Assembly (NCBI GenBank): GCA_014378465.1
Contig: JACMNQ010000013.1
Span: 1-64,000, forward strand
Length of the DNA stretch: 64,000 nt
Source of the DNA: Oligoflexia bacterium
Lineage (GTDB): Bacteria > Bdellovibrionota > UBA1018
Direction: 5' to 3'
Under the pieces are notes generated by a model. That model was given only the letters and a program-made list of their open reading frames with translations, did not search any database and was not told the DNA's origin. The translations under genes and the position numbers were made by a program. Below are positions 44,101-51,396 of the stretch, piece after piece. Every line of letters begins with the position of its first letter. Position 1 is the stretch's first letter.

Positions 44101-45051
44101 ATGATTGGAAAGTCGGCAATGCCCTTCTGCAGCGCCCAGAAAATTGAAAAACGCGATCAGGGATGGATTGACCTGGAGTTGCTCTCCCGCGGTGATCACT
44201 TCGCTCAGACAGAAGTTCAGTTCAGACACCTGCCCCGATTTCACGAAGATGGCAAAGGTGTCGGCGAGACTCTGGAGCGCCACGAAAGGAAGATAGAGGC
44301 GGTCGATCTTCCGATCTGACAGAAAGCGGAGCAGCTTCTCCGGATCCAGGCGAAGTTCTTCCGGAATCAGGACCAGTGTGCCGCCCGTCGCGAGAGTCGA
44401 ATAGATCTCCTGAAACGAAACGTCAAAACTGATCGGCGTGAATTGAAGCGTGCGCGATCCAATTCCCGCACCTGATGCGCACTTCTGCCACTCGATCAGA
44501 TTGCTCAAGGCTCTCTGGGTGAGCGCCACGCCCTTGGGCACACCGGTGCTGCCGGAAGTGTAAATCACATAGCCGAGGTGATCGAGAGCCGCGACTTGAG
44601 TCAGTTTTTCTTCGCACTCGTTTTCGAGTGTTGGAACGATTTCATCAAGACAGACGACATCCGCTCCCGCCAATGCATGTGAGAACTGAGAACTGAAAGT
44701 GTTTCGCAGGCTCTTTTGAGTGAGCAGGACCGATGCCCGAGAATCCTTGAACATCACGGCCAGTCGCGACTGCGGATAAGTGGGATCCAGCGGTACATAA
44801 GCGCCACCGGCTTTGGCGACGGCAAGGACCGCGACGATCGTCTCCACGGATCTTTCAAGACAGATCCCCACCGGAACATCGGCGTTGACCCCAAGGTGAC
44901 TGAGAAAGTGCGCGAGTTGATTCACGCGTCGATCCAATTGACGATAGCTGAGGGTCACGTCACCCAGCTCCAGTGCGAGAGCATCGGGAGTAGCGGCCAC
45001 CTGCAACTCGAAGAGCCGATCAAGTGAAAGTAGAGACTCACCCAGGGACAT
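38170..45051 (-). CDS. Hybrid NRPS-PKS, A-PCP-KS-AT-ACP-aminotransferase
   Basis: A 2293-residue protein. The loading A domain (about 1-530, YTSGSTG near 164) has pocket residues D-V-Q-Y-I-A-H-V-V(-K), close to recalled proline codes. PCP has LGGNSLL near 583. KS (about 650-1075) has the active Cys in TGCSTSL near 824 and the two His in EAHGTATPIG and NFGHLTAAAG. AT has GHSVGE near 1287 and HAFH, which indicates malonyl-CoA. ACP has GMDSL near 1629, then an Ala/Pro linker of about 180 residues. The class III PLP aminotransferase has YGKIVGGGMPIG near 2072. There is no KR, DH or ER, so the beta-keto group should be aminated. A weak promoter-like TTGAAA-N17-TACATA lies in the 198-base gap upstream. 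Confidence 0.95.
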   Translation of the reverse strand: MSLGESLLSLDRLFELQVAATPDALALELGDVTLSYRQLDRRVNQLAHFLSHLGVNADVPVGICLERSVETIVAVLAVAKAGGAYVPLDPTYPQSRLAVMFKDSRASVLLTQKSLRNTFSSQFSHALAGADVVCLDEIVPTLENECEEKLTQVAALDHLGYVIYTSGSTGVPKGVALTQRALSNLIEWQKCASGAGIGSRTLQFTPISFDVSFQEIYSTLATGGTLVLIPEELRLDPEKLLRFLSDRKIDRLYLPFVALQSLADTFAIFVKSGQVSELNFCLSEVITAGEQLQVNPSLIAFFNFLGAAEGHCRLSNHYGPSETHVVTALDLTGAPEAWPALPSIGRAIPGARTHLMDENLKPVSAGTEGELYLSGVCLARGYLNRPDLTAERFIENSTIEGLRVYKTGDLARELPDGTLEFLGRADQQIKLRGYRIELGEIEIALASLSGVRQAVVSTLSDGGDRRLVAYVIAADDLAELPEAELFKKLRAELKKTLPDHMVPSQWMKLENLPKTPSGKVDRRALPILVTAAARIEKIPAATAPQFSRTHDPRSIQALMIALWKDLLRINDLGVDESFFDLGGNSLLCGQMVARLRQQHQLDISILKVFEFPTIAQLSRILSASPIPNLGPEIRDGVVSVSNLKVQAEADGIAIIGMAGRFPGAETVEALWANLVAARDTVTFFKDEELHGSIPESLKRDPQYVKARGVLQGVEYFDAAFFGISPREAEILDPQQRIFLETAWQALEDAGHSAEKLNAARQSVGVFAGVHNNSYYPNNLSSQSELIDRVGAFQVMVGNEKDYVATRTAHKMDLRGPAISIHTGCSTSLVAIVQAFQALRSGMCDLAIAGGAAVTVPIQSGHLHQEGGMLSADGHCRPFDEKATGTLFSDGAGAVVLRRLSDALAEGDQIYAVIRGVALNNDGSEKMSFTAPSISGQSEVITRAQGMAKVDPSRISYIEAHGTATPIGDPMEIEALTRAFRRKTSGRQFCAVGSIKSNFGHLTAAAGVAGVIKTALSLKNRILPASLHFTKANSKIDFVSSPFFVNHSTRAWSQESGTRVAGVSSFGVGGTNAHIVLEEAPARKPSSSSKPQQLLILSAQTPQALERMSGNLISALGGLGTALDPASGTSAWADAAFTLQTGRKSFKERRFVVASSAAEASQALQTLDVKSVFTRSFHRNLMSSGVAFMFPGQGTQYVGMGKNLYDLEPAYRAAFDQCCEILKPVLGRDLKDWVFLDTKDPALANEAAAALRSTEITQPALFALEYSLAQLWLSWGIKPTALIGHSVGEFTAACIAGVFSLEDALGLVALRGQMMKVLPPGGMLSVRLGSAKVLPILVELGDVGSSLSIASINSATLCIVAGPSDSLEKFEAKVTARGVICKSLHTSHAFHSSMMDSIVEPFETRVRAVKLSPPRIPIVSTVTGKWLEEAEALSPTYWANHLRATVNFSEAVQTLWEDPTRVLLEVGPRNTLSVLARQHAKDLKKQVAISSLSSSPENFEEWSSLLKAVGQLWQSGFELNWEKFHRNEDRRRVSLPTYPFERKKFWIEPAQGKSPGQAPSDNEKQTLTGSAQSPIRSKPEVNMSASFETHAPLARKQGLIPQLRAVLEESSGMDLGSMDDRTTFTEMGMDSLFLTQAALELGKKFKVKVTFRQLLEDFSNLDALSGYIDSQLPAEAAVSVPVPSAPVFQTVPSLQPYSASGPQAPMSAAMSAEQSQSLQGVISQQLQLMAKQLEVLSGAGVQSVSTPSASIALTPAAATPPVTAVAAPSAPSALTSAPAVPFGAAARISLAKDHLSEHQKAHLDAFSAKYTAKTGKSKAMTQANRAHLADPRVVSGFRPLTKEIVYPVVVDGSSGSRLWDIDGNEYIDLTCGFGSNLFGNSASFIAEAVQAQLKKGYEIGPQHPLTGTCARLFCELTGLDRAVFCNTGSEAVLGAMRLARTVTGRDLIVTFNGSYHGIVDEVIVRSGRNLKSLPAAPGIPTSAVENILVLDYGTDEALRVIRERASEIAAVMVEPVQSRRPDFQPREFLHAVRKITQESGSALIFDEVITGFRVHPGGAQAHFGIRADLATYGKIVGGGMPIGVIAGINSFMDALDGGAWAYGDSSFPETGVTYFAGTFVRHPLALAAAKVVLDRLKEAGPALQAGLNARADAFARELNDLFKKSGAPLKLKNFGSMMKLVYTEDQPQGDLLYPWLRFKGLHIWDARPIFMTTAHTDADMKAVIKAFREAIEEMQTGGFLPAAVHAAIPGLVTEPPTAGAKLGKDASGTPAWFIPDPQRPGKYMQVQAREQVLN

Positions 45052-45249
45052 GGAACCTGCTCTCCGTTAAATGATTCAAACACTCACGAGACTCTGGAAA
45101 GTGCATCAACCCTAAGTTCGAAAGAATCGATAAAACTCAATGGATTCGGCTCTGATCACAGATTAACGTAGTGCGACACAGTATGTAGACTGGCCCGTTC
45201 AGTTTTTCAAGTGAAGTTATTGATTCTCGGGAAACAAGTGTGGATGAAC

Positions 45250-45972
45250 TCAAGCGACACGGAAGCAAGTTTCAACAAACTGCGCGCTGAAAGTGAATGA
45301 TCCTGCAAAGGTCCGGCCCCGGCGGAAGTTTACATCGAGGTCATTTAATAAAACAAAAGTGAAGGTCCCAGTGATTTCAGCGGGATGGACCGCTTCATGA
45401 AACTTCACGCTCGAAATGGCGACTTCCTTGAAATCAATATAGCGCCTGACCAGGGGCTGAAAGCATTTATAGACGCTCTCTTTGGCGGAGAAGACGAGAA
45501 GGACGAAGTCCCGGTACTCCAGGGCACCTTCCAGCGTGCTGGCAAGGACCTTCTCTTCCTCAACGAGAGCGAGCTGCTCCAGATCCTGAATCAATTGCAG
45601 GCTCATTTCCCGCTTCTCTGGAATCATCGAAATCCGGGCTTCACAATCGATCCCGAGACCCCTGATTTCAGTCGATCTGGCGACACAAGCGCTGACGAAG
45701 TTCACAGTGTGAGTGATGGATCCCACGATCCCATCAGGCCAGATCGGAGCCCGGTCGTGCGAGACGGCGACCAAGGGAACAGCTTCAGTCCCGAGCAGTC
45801 TTTGAATGGCTCGAACCGCACAGTACCTTCCCAGTAAAAAATCCATTCTTCTTTTCGCGGACATGGGTTGAAGTGCCTCGGCCAACTCAGGGCTGCCTTC
45901 GATCTGTCTGAGCAGGTCAAGATCAGCGACTTCGGTGGGTATTTCACCCGGTTTAAGCGAAAAGGAGATCAT
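45250..45972 (-). CDS. 4'-Phosphopantetheinyl transferase, EntD/Sfp type
   Basis: A 240-residue PPTase that would prime the carrier domains of both megasynthases with CoA-derived phosphopantetheine. The EntD-like N-terminal half has GRYCAVRAIQ and RAPIWPDGIVGSITHT. The magnesium-binding Asp is in GLGIDCEA, and the conserved FSAKESVYKCF follows near residue 175. ATG is preceded by GAAGG seven bases upstream. It lies upstream of the hybrid gene on the same strand and is probably part of the cluster, although its 198-base gap leaves room for a separate promoter for the megasynthases. Confidence 0.93.
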   Translation of the reverse strand: MISFSLKPGEIPTEVADLDLLRQIEGSPELAEALQPMSAKRRMDFLLGRYCAVRAIQRLLGTEAVPLVAVSHDRAPIWPDGIVGSITHTVNFVSACVARSTEIRGLGIDCEARISMIPEKREMSLQLIQDLEQLALVEEEKVLASTLEGALEYRDFVLLVFSAKESVYKCFQPLVRRYIDFKEVAISSVKFHEAVHPAEITGTFTFVLLNDLDVNFRRGRTFAGSFTFSAQFVETCFRVA

Positions 45973-46016
45973 CTACGGGCCTTCTAGCACCGCTGCCGAC
46001 TTCGGCCTATCTGAAA

Positions 46017-46057
46017 AGAGAAGGCCCGGTCCCCTGCCTGCGCAGAAGACCGGGCCT
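46017..46057 (-). terminator. Terminator of the DUF4091 lipoprotein gene
   Basis: A nine-base perfect stem AGGCCCGGT / ACCGGGCCT encloses an 18-base loop. On the minus strand it is followed by TCTCTTTTC. It lies 24 bases after the stop codon of the 905-residue lipoprotein gene and before the PPTase gene, separating the polysaccharide locus from the biosynthetic cluster. Confidence 0.7.
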
Positions 46058-46081
46058 GATTTCTCAAGAATGCGATGACTT

Positions 46082-48799
46082 TCAGGGAAGCTGTCCTGCG
46101 CCACCACTTTCAATCATGTCAGCCATTTCCTTGCGCGCGGATTCCCACACGTTCGGATCGGTTGGCCAACTGATGTCGGTGCGAACCCAGGTCGGATCAT
46201 ACGGATCTGAAACTCCGTTTTCCCAGAGCACTTTGGGGACCATGGAGTTGAGAATCTGAGTTGTGCGAGTCGGATTGACCTTCATCGCGAGAGTCAGATA
46301 GTCCACGTCTTCGATCCCACGTCTCCACTCCTTCAGACGAAGGCTGGCCAGAGGGCCTGCCAGGCCGTAGGAGTCAGCCGGAAAGAGCGTGTCCGTTCCA
46401 GGGTAAAACAGAACTCCGTCGCCGTTGGACGAATTCCAGCCGGTTTTGCCGGTTGAAGCGTCGTTTCCGGTGACTGAACCGAAGGTCTGCGCGGTCTGAA
46501 ACACGTTGGTCTGGCCACGGCCGGACTGGTAGTCGTTGTAATAAGTCGACTCCCAGAAGAACCAGCGATCGATCCCCTTCTTGTATTGTCCCCACGGCAA
46601 TTCACGAAGAGCGACTCCGTCATCTTCAGTGGCAAAAGATCCGTTGGCGGGACGTTTGCCATTGTAGAGGTAGAAACGCTTGTCGGGTGAGGCGGCAACT
46701 CCATCGGCGGCGTTCTGCCAGGTGGAGCGATCTCCGACCACCAGCCAGCTTGCAGCGATATCCAGAGCCGGAGCATTGGCCCGAGTGTCGGGCAGATTGG
46801 CAGTCGCGAACGACATCAACTTCTGGCCCACTCCTGGATTGTTGTTGATCCAGCTCGCCCAAGTCTGAATCTGAGCGTAATCGCTCGATTCATCAATCAG
46901 GTAAAGGAAGTATTCCGTCGAGGGCGCATTGGCATTGAACCAATTGACCCAGTTGTCGGAATGAGTCCTCATGCCGGCTTCGCCTTCGGTCTTCCAGGTC
47001 CACTGACCGTAGGTGCCGATCGAATAGACGCCATTTCCAACATTTTCTCCCGGCCCACGGTAACCCTGGGCGGGGCTGAAGAGACTGCCATTCAGTCGCG
47101 AAGTCCATTCTGCGGCTGGAGCATCGCCTGAACGATTCGGATCTCCATCGATCAGGGAAATGCGGTGACGGTGAGCCATCTGAAAGTGGCGATCGCGGAC
47201 AGCCTTCAAAGCCGTTTCCTGAGCGGAGCCCGTATTCGGCCAGTCAATGCCCGTGTAGCGTTTGCCAATATCCGGATATCCCAGATAAACCATGCTCTTG
47301 GACTCAGAAGTATCAGGGAGGAAGAAGTTCCTGACCGTCAATTGCACAGGGACCTGGTAAGAGACGTTGGTGCCTTCTTTGACCGTGACGGTCCCGGTGT
47401 AAATACCCGGAACTGCAGTCTTTGGAATGTAGATATCCGACCAGACGCTCTGGTTCTGGCCAGCAGCGATGTTGAAGGTTGGAACCGCTTCCATCGGAAC
47501 GGCGATGTCTGGATAGGACTTGTCGTGATCGGGGCGATCGGCCCAGGTCCCACTTCCATAACCTTCTCCAGTGTAGGGGCGTCGCATGCGTTTCGGCACA
47601 TGACGTTCATCATAAGTCTCATAGGAGATCTTGCTCAGGCCCTGGATCTTCAGGTAGCGAACATAGAAGAGCTCGATGTCTCTCTGAGTGTAATCAAAGA
47701 CGCCGTTTCCGATGGCCGGAACTGAACGAATCTGAGCGCCCTGAGGACCCGTCAGAGTATTGAAAGTCACACTGACGTTGTTGGCTGCGGCGTTCGCAGC
47801 TTCAAGCACCAGATTGAAATTCACAGACTCATTCTTCGCTCCAAATACTTGAATCTTTGAGCCATTCCAGGTGGAGTTGATCGTGCTCGCAGGACTTCTC
47901 CCGCGGGTTTCTTCGCGAGCGACCTTGTCGCCCCCTTCATTGGCCCAGACGGAAGTCAGCGCGACCGGAGTTCCGGGAACTGGCGTCGTCGTCGGGACGG
48001 GAGTCGGGGTCACCGTCGGAGTCGGGGTCACCGTGGGAACTGGAGTCACCGTCGGAGTCGGGGTCACCGTGGGAACTGGAGTCACCGTGGGAACTGGAGT
48101 CACCGTTGGAGTTGCCGTCACCGTGGGAACTGGAGTCGGAGTCGGGCTCGGAGCTGCGGCTCCCAAAGCCAGGACCGCGCTGACGTTATCCAGGGTGTAA
48201 GTGACTGGAGTGCCGCCGTCGAGGGTCAGGTGGATACTGACTTGAGCAAGTTCCCGAGTGATATCCAGAGGAAGCGTGACGCCCACGACATTGGTTTGTC
48301 CCTGCACTTTGCTGGCAGTCACGCATTTCTGCTGAAAGGTGCTGGAGCCCGAGTAGATCGCATAAGCACAGAACTGAAAGTTCGAATTCGCACTCGTCAC
48401 ATCGCCGCGAACCTTGCCACTGACCGTGAGGGAACTCGCCTTGGATTGAGTGGTCCCGCGAACGGTCTTGCTCCACCAGATGTTGTTACCCCACTGCTTG
48501 AGAACGGTCTTCAGGCTGGCGCTTCCGGCAATCGGATTGACTGTCGAGCGGACCAGGACATCAGTCGCGGTCTGTTTTGAAAAGTCGGAGACTCCGGATT
48601 CGAAACCGGGATCTGCCAGAAGATTGGCGGTCGTGCTGGTTGCACCTGCTTCATCAATGCTCGGCGCATCCGGCTTTGAAAGCGCGAATGAATCCTGAGC
48701 CTTGCTGCAGCCGGTGATACTGGTCAGGGCGATCGCGGCGGATATAGCCGCAAAGGGCAGAGGTCTGCGCAAGGCAGACTTCCTTGGAAATACTGTCAT
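46082..48799 (-). CDS. DUF4091 lipoprotein with N-terminal carbohydrate-binding-like domain
   Basis: A 905-residue lipoprotein with lipobox SITGC near residue 31. An N-terminal jelly-roll domain of the CenC/CBM4_9 type (about residues 60-215) starts [11 protein letters not shown] Thr-Pro-Val repeat linker runs to about residue 275, then a large C-terminal part with the DUF4091 signature: [16 protein letters not shown] near 800 and [19 protein letters not shown]. Glu/Asp clusters there (LIDESSDY) suggest a glycoside-hydrolase-like barrel. DUF4091 is of unknown function. AAGGAGAG precedes ATG. A paralogue of the C-terminal part lies in the polysaccharide operon across the divergent gap, so it likely acts on the polymer at the cell surface. 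Confidence 0.88.
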   Translation of the reverse strand: MTVFPRKSALRRPLPFAAISAAIALTSITGCSKAQDSFALSKPDAPSIDEAGATSTTANLLADPGFESGVSDFSKQTATDVLVRSTVNPIAGSASLKTVLKQWGNNIWWSKTVRGTTQSKASSLTVSGKVRGDVTSANSNFQFCAYAIYSGSSTFQQKCVTASKVQGQTNVVGVTLPLDITRELAQVSIHLTLDGGTPVTYTLDNVSAVLALGAAAPSPTPTPVPTVTATPTVTPVPTVTPVPTVTPTPTVTPVPTVTPTPTVTPTPVPTTTPVPGTPVALTSVWANEGGDKVAREETRGRSPASTINSTWNGSKIQVFGAKNESVNFNLVLEAANAAANNVSVTFNTLTGPQGAQIRSVPAIGNGVFDYTQRDIELFYVRYLKIQGLSKISYETYDERHVPKRMRRPYTGEGYGSGTWADRPDHDKSYPDIAVPMEAVPTFNIAAGQNQSVWSDIYIPKTAVPGIYTGTVTVKEGTNVSYQVPVQLTVRNFFLPDTSESKSMVYLGYPDIGKRYTGIDWPNTGSAQETALKAVRDRHFQMAHRHRISLIDGDPNRSGDAPAAEWTSRLNGSLFSPAQGYRGPGENVGNGVYSIGTYGQWTWKTEGEAGMRTHSDNWVNWFNANAPSTEYFLYLIDESSDYAQIQTWASWINNNPGVGQKLMSFATANLPDTRANAPALDIAASWLVVGDRSTWQNAADGVAASPDKRFYLYNGKRPANGSFATEDDGVALRELPWGQYKKGIDRWFFWESTYYNDYQSGRGQTNVFQTAQTFGSVTGNDASTGKTGWNSSNGDGVLFYPGTDTLFPADSYGLAGPLASLRLKEWRRGIEDVDYLTLAMKVNPTRTTQILNSMVPKVLWENGVSDPYDPTWVRTDISWPTDPNVWESARKEMADMIESGGAGQLP
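47972..48150 (-). repeat. 18-base tandem repeat encoding Thr-Pro-Val linker
   Basis: About eight to ten imperfect copies of an 18-base unit (on the plus strand GGAACTGGAGTCACCGTG, alternating with GGAGTCGGGGTCACCGTC) encode repeats of PVPTVT and PTPTVT. It is an in-frame minisatellite giving a flexible, proline-rich spacer between binding and DUF4091 domains. Such arrays change copy number readily. Confidence 0.85.
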
Positions 48800-49235
48800 C
48801 TATTCTCTCCTTGAATATGGGTGCTGAAAAATACCCCCCTGGATCGATGACTTCCTGTTTTCGATGGGGGTGAAGATATATTAAATGGAAGTTAGATACT
48901 TTTCACAAGCAGGAGAGAGCAGTAGCGCAATAAAAACTGTGAGATGCGCTTATAGCTGAATTGAATGTCCCTTGCTTGGCAGTGGATTGACGTTTGATAA
49001 GAATCAGCTTCGAATGACTTCTGAGGGCGCCTTGAACTCGTCCGGATTTTACGCACCTTCTCGATTTTCCACATGTGGTTCTGAAAATCTCCCAAGTGCG
49101 GCTTGCACGGCGCCAAAAGAGATTTTCCCCTTTTCAATTGAATTCCGAATTGCCGTTTGCACGGACGCTCAAATCGATTGAGGAGCCACCCGCTTTTTCT
49201 TGCAGTGCGTTCCTCATTCGGATATCTATCGCGCC
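48800..49235. promoter_or_regulatory. Divergent intergenic region with a large hairpin
   Basis: This 436-base gap separates the leftward DUF4091 gene and the rightward export operon. It holds an inverted repeat at 48833-48871 in which ACCCCC pairs with GGGGGT and an inner ATCG pairs with CGAT around a 15-base loop. It lies about 35 bases upstream of the DUF4091 start and could be an operator or leader RNA. Low-quality frames on both strands here look non-coding. Promoters for both sides must lie in it, but I see no consensus match. Confidence 0.5.
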
Positions 49236-50315
49236 ATGTTAAATAACGCTTCACTTCGGGTCGGCTACGCACAAATGGTGGCGTGGACTCTGATTTACTC
49301 AATTGTTCTGCCACCTTTCCTGAAAATCTCCGAAGCTCATTCCGCTCCACGAAAAGTTCCCACGAAAGCCGTCGCGCTCACACCCTCCAAGGAAGCGAAG
49401 CCAGCGGAAACTCCCACCAACCGGGAAGACTCGATCGGCGTGGAGCCAGGCGGAACTGCAGGAGATCTGGAACTCTCCCCGGGCTTTCTCATCCAGGTCG
49501 CTTCGGCACAGGATCAAAACCTCAACGGGACTTTTCGAATTCAGCCGGACGGTGTGGCGGACCTGCCTTATAAAGTGAGAGTCGACACGAACGGAATGAA
49601 CCTGGCCCAGCTGCGGTCGGAGATTCTGAAAGTCTATCGTCCGTATTTCAAAGGAACTCCCAACGTTCAAGTCTCCGTAAAACAGAAAAGGTTCTGGATC
49701 GAAGTCCGCGGACTCGTCCAGCGCCCTGGCACCTACCTGGTCAAACAGGATGCTCCTCTCGATGAGATCATCGCACTTTCAGGGGGTCTCGCTGATGATG
49801 TGACCACTGGCTTCGTCCGAATTGAACAGGGCAAGGAAACGCACGTCGTGGATCTGCACGAGTACTTCAAACTCGGAAAGTCCAGGGACGTACCTCTCTG
49901 GAAAGGTGCTGACCGGATCTTTTTTCAGTCTGAACGTCCGGACAGCGACACTGCGGGCAACAACGATTCCACGGGTAAAATTCACGTTCTGGGCGAAGTT
50001 CGCGCACCGGGCGAACAGACCTTTCGCAGGAAAGCGGATGGATATTACTACCTGATCAGGACCGGGGGCCCGACTGAGCGCGCGGATCTCGACAAAGTCG
50101 AGCAGATCCGCACGGATCGCAAGACAGGTGAACGAAAGATCGTTCACCTCGGCCTGATTTCTGAACTCAGGGAAATCCAGGAGACCGACATTCTCATCGT
50201 CCATCCTGATCGTCCGTCCGAGTTCAATAAATTTCTCCAATCCAGTTCACTTGTCGCCTCCATTCTCACCGCGGCGCTCGTGAGCGTGATCGCGGTTCGC
50301 CAGTTCAACAAATAA
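49236..50315 (+). CDS. Wza-like polysaccharide export protein (Poly_export/SLBB)
   Basis: A 359-residue exported protein. An N-terminal hydrophobic segment (about residues 10-30, MVAWTLIYSIVLPPFLKI) is the signal. A Poly_export domain follows (GFLIQVASAQDQNLNGTFRI to VQVSVKQ), then two SLBB domains: VRGLVQRPGTYLV near residue 165 and VLGEVRAPGEQTF near 250. A hydrophobic C-terminal helix (SLVASILTAALVSVIAV) resembles the outer-membrane helix of Wza. There is no lipobox Cys, unlike E. coli Wza. The start is uncertain: ATG 49236 has a weak ribosome site and TTG 49200 is an alternative. It is the first gene of the export operon. Confidence 0.9.
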   Translation: MLNNASLRVGYAQMVAWTLIYSIVLPPFLKISEAHSAPRKVPTKAVALTPSKEAKPAETPTNREDSIGVEPGGTAGDLELSPGFLIQVASAQDQNLNGTFRIQPDGVADLPYKVRVDTNGMNLAQLRSEILKVYRPYFKGTPNVQVSVKQKRFWIEVRGLVQRPGTYLVKQDAPLDEIIALSGGLADDVTTGFVRIEQGKETHVVDLHEYFKLGKSRDVPLWKGADRIFFQSERPDSDTAGNNDSTGKIHVLGEVRAPGEQTFRRKADGYYYLIRTGGPTERADLDKVEQIRTDRKTGERKIVHLGLISELREIQETDILIVHPDRPSEFNKFLQSSSLVASILTAALVSVIAVRQFNK

Positions 50316-50334
50316 TCGAAACGGACACTTTCCC

Positions 50335-51384
50335 ATGCAGACTTTTCAAAATGGAGCTTTCGGATTTCTGATTCGGCAGAAGATGGTCATTCTGATTTCG
50401 ATTCTCGCCTGCGCCGTCCTCTCCATGTTTCAGTTCAAGTACGCGACCAAAAAATACAAGGTTGCGACGACGATCAGCATTCAAACCCAGTACTTTCAAA
50501 TTCCTCTCGTCAGGGATTTCATGCCCGAAACCTACGACGGATCCGAACTGCGCTCGCAGCGCGAATCGCTGATCAAACAGGGCATGAATCACGAATTCAT
50601 CACTTCCATCGGAAAAAAATATGGCCTGTTTCCGCGCAGGACCGCTGACGACGTCGGCAGTTATGAAATCGATGAACTGGCGAAGAAATTCGAAGTGGTC
50701 CCGCTCGGCGGCTCAAGCTTCCTCATTAGCTTTTTTCACAGTGATCCCGAAGTCGGCTACAAAGTCGTTCAGGACCTGCTCACTCACCTGAGAAGGAATC
50801 TCACTGACGCGCGCCGGGCGAAGCTCGCCAAGATTCATGACGCGATTCAGGACCAGCTCGAATCTCTCGCTTTCGGAAAATCAGGCGGAGCCAGCGCCAA
50901 GATCATGGCCGCAAGACCGGACCTGGTCCGCGAAGAGTATGATCAGCTTCAGGACGAACTGAAGACCCTGCGTGCAAGCTACAGTGACCAGCATCCGAAA
51001 GTCGCCGCACTCACAAAGAGGGTGCAGAATCTGGCCAAGTGGCTGCAGTCCAATACCGCGGAAATCCCGGTGACCGGTGCCATGACCCGAACGAAATCAT
51101 TTTCGGGAGCGAACGTCGATCCGAGTTCAAAAGTCCTCTTTGAAAGTCTGCTCCAGAAGTACCACTTTCTTGAAGTGGTCATCTCACTCGATGAACAGAG
51201 CAGTGACACTTACCTCACTCTGCTGGACGAACCCTTCATCCCGCGTTCGCCGATGTGGCCGAAACGCCCGCTGTTTCTGATCTGGGGAATCGCTACCGGC
51301 TTTCTGGTCGGTTCCCTGCTGGCTCTCGGACTTGAAGTCATTGAAAAGAAGCGCCTGAAACAGGGCTATCTTCGCACGGCATGA
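50335..51384 (+). CDS. Wzz/GNVR-type chain-length protein without kinase domain
   Basis: A 349-residue inner-membrane protein with a helix at each end (about residues 15-33 and 318-338). The periplasmic domain of about 280 residues is largely helical and contains LRASYSDQHPKVAAL (near 225), the GNVR-type motif seen in BceF/Wzc-like chain-length regulators. The Pro-rich PFIPRSPMWPKRPLF before the second helix is typical of Wzz. It lacks the C-terminal tyrosine kinase and that gene is not adjacent. It follows the Wza-like gene by 19 bases, and the pair should set polymer length and link inner and outer membranes. Confidence 0.9.
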   Translation: MQTFQNGAFGFLIRQKMVILISILACAVLSMFQFKYATKKYKVATTISIQTQYFQIPLVRDFMPETYDGSELRSQRESLIKQGMNHEFITSIGKKYGLFPRRTADDVGSYEIDELAKKFEVVPLGGSSFLISFFHSDPEVGYKVVQDLLTHLRRNLTDARRAKLAKIHDAIQDQLESLAFGKSGGASAKIMAARPDLVREEYDQLQDELKTLRASYSDQHPKVAALTKRVQNLAKWLQSNTAEIPVTGAMTRTKSFSGANVDPSSKVLFESLLQKYHFLEVVISLDEQSSDTYLTLLDEPFIPRSPMWPKRPLFLIWGIATGFLVGSLLALGLEVIEKKRLKQGYLRTA

Positions 51385-51396
51385 GGACCGCATGAA

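Larger units (their letters stand above)
27226..45972. other. Hybrid PKS-NRPS biosynthetic gene cluster
   Basis: The cluster has a leftward arm and a rightward arm. Leftward are the phosphopantetheinyl transferase, the A-PCP-KS-AT-ACP-AMT protein, the C-A-PCP-C-A-PCP protein and two alpha/beta hydrolases, with gaps of -4 to 198 bases. Rightward are the JmjC/cupin oxygenase and the ABC exporter, whose end overlaps the last hydrolase by 20 bases. Together they supply carrier activation, chain assembly, possible release and tailoring, and export of one small peptide-polyketide. The boundaries are inferred from function: degraded genes lie to the left and a polysaccharide locus to the right. Confidence 0.8.

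Noticed and set aside
47972-48150. Tandem repeat considered as CRISPR-like array
   Set aside because: The units are contiguous without unique spacers and lie in frame within a gene. They code for a Thr-Pro-Val linker.
48892-49350. Leftward 152-residue frame in the gap before the Wza-like gene
   Set aside because: It is very rich in Arg, Ser and Lys without domain pattern, has no ribosome site, and overlaps the start of the exporter gene.
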